From an uncultured Gammaproteobacteria bacterium (lineage in GTDB: Bacteria > Pseudomonadota > Gammaproteobacteria > SZUA-140), in assembly GCA_945788675.1 (NCBI GenBank), contig CALZMY010000016.1:1-6272 (forward strand): a stretch of 6,272 nucleotides of DNA, in the 5' to 3' direction. Made by a program: the position numbers and the translations under genes. The number at the start of each line of letters is the position of its first letter. Positions within the stretch are counted from its first letter, which is position 1. Under the pieces are notes generated by a model. That model ran no database searches and was not told where the DNA came from. It worked only from the letters and a program-made list of their open reading frames with translations. This document shows, one piece after another, positions 5,046 through 6,272 of this stretch.

Positions 5046-6272
5046 TTACACCATTTCGCATAGCCAATAGAAACTAAAGCCCGGCACTACCAGGGTATCT
5101 TTGAAAATATCAGGAGATTGCCCCGAATATAAATCGATCATCTGGCCATATTGATTTTTGTCCCAGCCATCAACGTCATGCAGGTTAAGGGGCTGAGGTT
5201 TAGCATCAAAGTTTGCCACCACCAGGACACGTGCTGACTGTTTGTTAAGGCTATAACGGCCAAAAACAAACAGGTGCGGATTCTCCACGTTGATGAGTTC
5301 GCGGTTATTAAAGTCGGCAAATACGCCAATCTCTTTGCGCACAGCAATCATTCTTTTGAGCGCGCTGAATATTTTGAACTCTACAGTGCCTGTTACATTT
5401 CGATTCTCGGCTTTTACCCAGTCAATCGTCGGTCGGTGAACCCAGCGCGAATCCCCTGTCTTGTGGGGGTCATTGGTGTACGACGAGTCATTTAATGTTC
5501 CCAGTTCATCGCCATAGTAGAGTAGTGGCATACCGCCAAAAGACATAATCATGCTGTGCAGTATCAGGATGATCTTTATGGCGTTTTCTGTCGCTTCAGG
5601 GTCTCCGACCTCTAATGCGTATTGCAAACCCACTAATGAAGCTAAAGAACCGGAAATCCGAGCATCACCGGTCTTTTCATTGTGACCGAAAGGCAAGCCT
5701 CTGGCATGGGAGTTGTTGTAGTTTCCGGTATAATAGTCGATGAGAAATTTACGGTGACTGGATTGTTCATAACCTGCCAATTGCATGTCATTATCATCGA
5801 AGCCAAGGCCAATATCATCATGACAACGCACATAGTTGAGCCAGGTGGCGCGATCCAGTTTAACCGGCAGGCTTTTAATTCCCTGGTTGAGCAGTTTGGC
5901 ATTTTTGGTTGCCACTGCATCCCACAAAAGCGCCATAAAAGTAGCGTTGTAGGCCATCTCACACTCTTTAGCAATGACAGCGTCTTCACCAAAATATTTA
6001 GTCACTTCAACTGGTGCAACGATCGCTTCTGCTATAAACAACACCCCTGGCGATGTTACCTGACAGCAGTCTTTCAATAGTTGCAAAATTAAATGGGCTT
6101 CGCGTTCGTTCTGACAGGTACTGCCTATTTTTTTCCATAGAAATGCCACTGCATCGAGACGTAGAATATCTGCACCTTTGTTGGCCCAGTACAGGATGAT
6201 TTCCAGCATTTCGATAAAGACCGCCGGATTGCTGTAATTCAGGTCCCACTGATAACTATTAAAGACGGTCAT
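5046..6272 (-). CDS. Amylosucrase, GH13 subfamily 4 (N-terminus beyond window)
   Basis: 408 residues visible; the Met at the window edge is internal, because about 245 residues come before the matching VFNSFQWDLNYSNP segment in Neisseria polysaccharea amylosucrase. The enzyme moves glucose from sucrose onto alpha-1,4-glucan and releases fructose. Landmarks in visible numbering: QWDLNYSNP (8-16), GADILRLDAVAFLWK (33-47) with nucleophile D40, AEAIV (81-85) with acid/base E82, YVRCHDDIG (147-155) with transition-state D152, YYGDELGTLND (252-262), and GDSRWVHRP (273-281), where R276 matches the NpAS sucrose-pocket Arg509. These correspond to NpAS D286, E328 and D393, so the active site is intact. 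A loop after LVGL is about 8 residues longer than in NpAS. The C-terminal beta domain ends in FSFYWLCEMV. Sucrose phosphorylase or hydrolase is less likely given the RWVHRP and QWDLNYSNP segments. Sucrose synthesis genes or a fructokinase, if present, would be outside. Confidence 0.94.
   Translation of the reverse strand: MTVFNSYQWDLNYSNPAVFIEMLEIILYWANKGADILRLDAVAFLWKKIGSTCQNEREAHLILQLLKDCCQVTSPGVLFIAEAIVAPVEVTKYFGEDAVIAKECEMAYNATFMALLWDAVATKNAKLLNQGIKSLPVKLDRATWLNYVRCHDDIGLGFDDNDMQLAGYEQSSHRKFLIDYYTGNYNNSHARGLPFGHNEKTGDARISGSLASLVGLQYALEVGDPEATENAIKIILILHSMIMSFGGMPLLYYGDELGTLNDSSYTNDPHKTGDSRWVHRPTIDWVKAENRNVTGTVEFKIFSALKRMIAVRKEIGVFADFNNRELINVENPHLFVFGRYSLNKQSARVLVVANFDAKPQPLNLHDVDGWDKNQYGQMIDLYSGQSPDIFKDTLVVPGFSFYWLCEMV

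Noticed and set aside
5682..6080. 132-codon plus-strand open frame antisense to amylosucrase
   Set aside because: It lies opposite the conserved catalytic core of amylosucrase and shows no motif.
6270..6272. ATG at the window edge as the start of the amylosucrase gene
   Set aside because: Homology places it inside the protein, about 245 residues from the N-terminus; the gene continues beyond the window.

Overview
The window looks like a chromosomal segment of a Gram-negative bacterium, most likely a gammaproteobacterium. The evidence is a Lol-type lipoprotein, an exported DUF1223 protein with a Sec signal peptide, a GH13 amylosucrase close to the Neisseria polysaccharea enzyme, and a Tlde1-like (type VI secretion) effector. 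Amylosucrase plus 6-phosphogluconate dehydrogenase would fit a methylotroph or a marine or freshwater gammaproteobacterium, but the sequence does not settle genus. Gene density is high and both window edges cut genes.

Layout, left to right. Positions 1-732 (-) hold a DUF1223 thioredoxin-like exported protein with its last residues cut off. Positions 839-1981 (-) hold a class V PLP-dependent aminotransferase-like protein. A 221-bp divergent intergenic region follows, then gnd, 6-phosphogluconate dehydrogenase, at 2203-3621 (+). After a 133-bp convergent gap come four genes on the minus strand, read right to left: the C-terminal two thirds of an amylosucrase (5046-6272, N-terminus outside the window), a small YkgJ-type cysteine-cluster protein (4694-4984), a Tlde1-like L,D-transpeptidase-fold toxin (4134-4652), and a DUF2195-like lipoprotein (3755-4156) that overlaps the toxin gene by 23 bp.

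The most interesting part is the toxin/lipoprotein pair. The toxin carries the short His-x9-Cys active-site arrangement (H120 and C130, in an SHGC motif) typical of the type VI L,D-transpeptidase effector family. It has no signal peptide and no PAAR, VgrG, Hcp or Rhs delivery domain. The lipoprotein is placed and shaped like the periplasmic immunity protein of that family. No secretion-apparatus gene is visible, so this looks like an orphan cargo effector/immunity module lying between housekeeping metabolic genes. Its base composition is lower in G+C than its neighbours, especially in the immunity gene, which suggests acquisition by transfer.

The other genes are metabolic: Gnd makes NADPH and ribulose 5-phosphate, and amylosucrase turns sucrose into alpha-1,4-glucan and fructose. 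The aminotransferase, DUF1223 and YkgJ proteins belong to recognised families whose substrates cannot be read from the sequence. I saw no rRNA, tRNA, CRISPR array, insertion sequence or strong intrinsic terminator.
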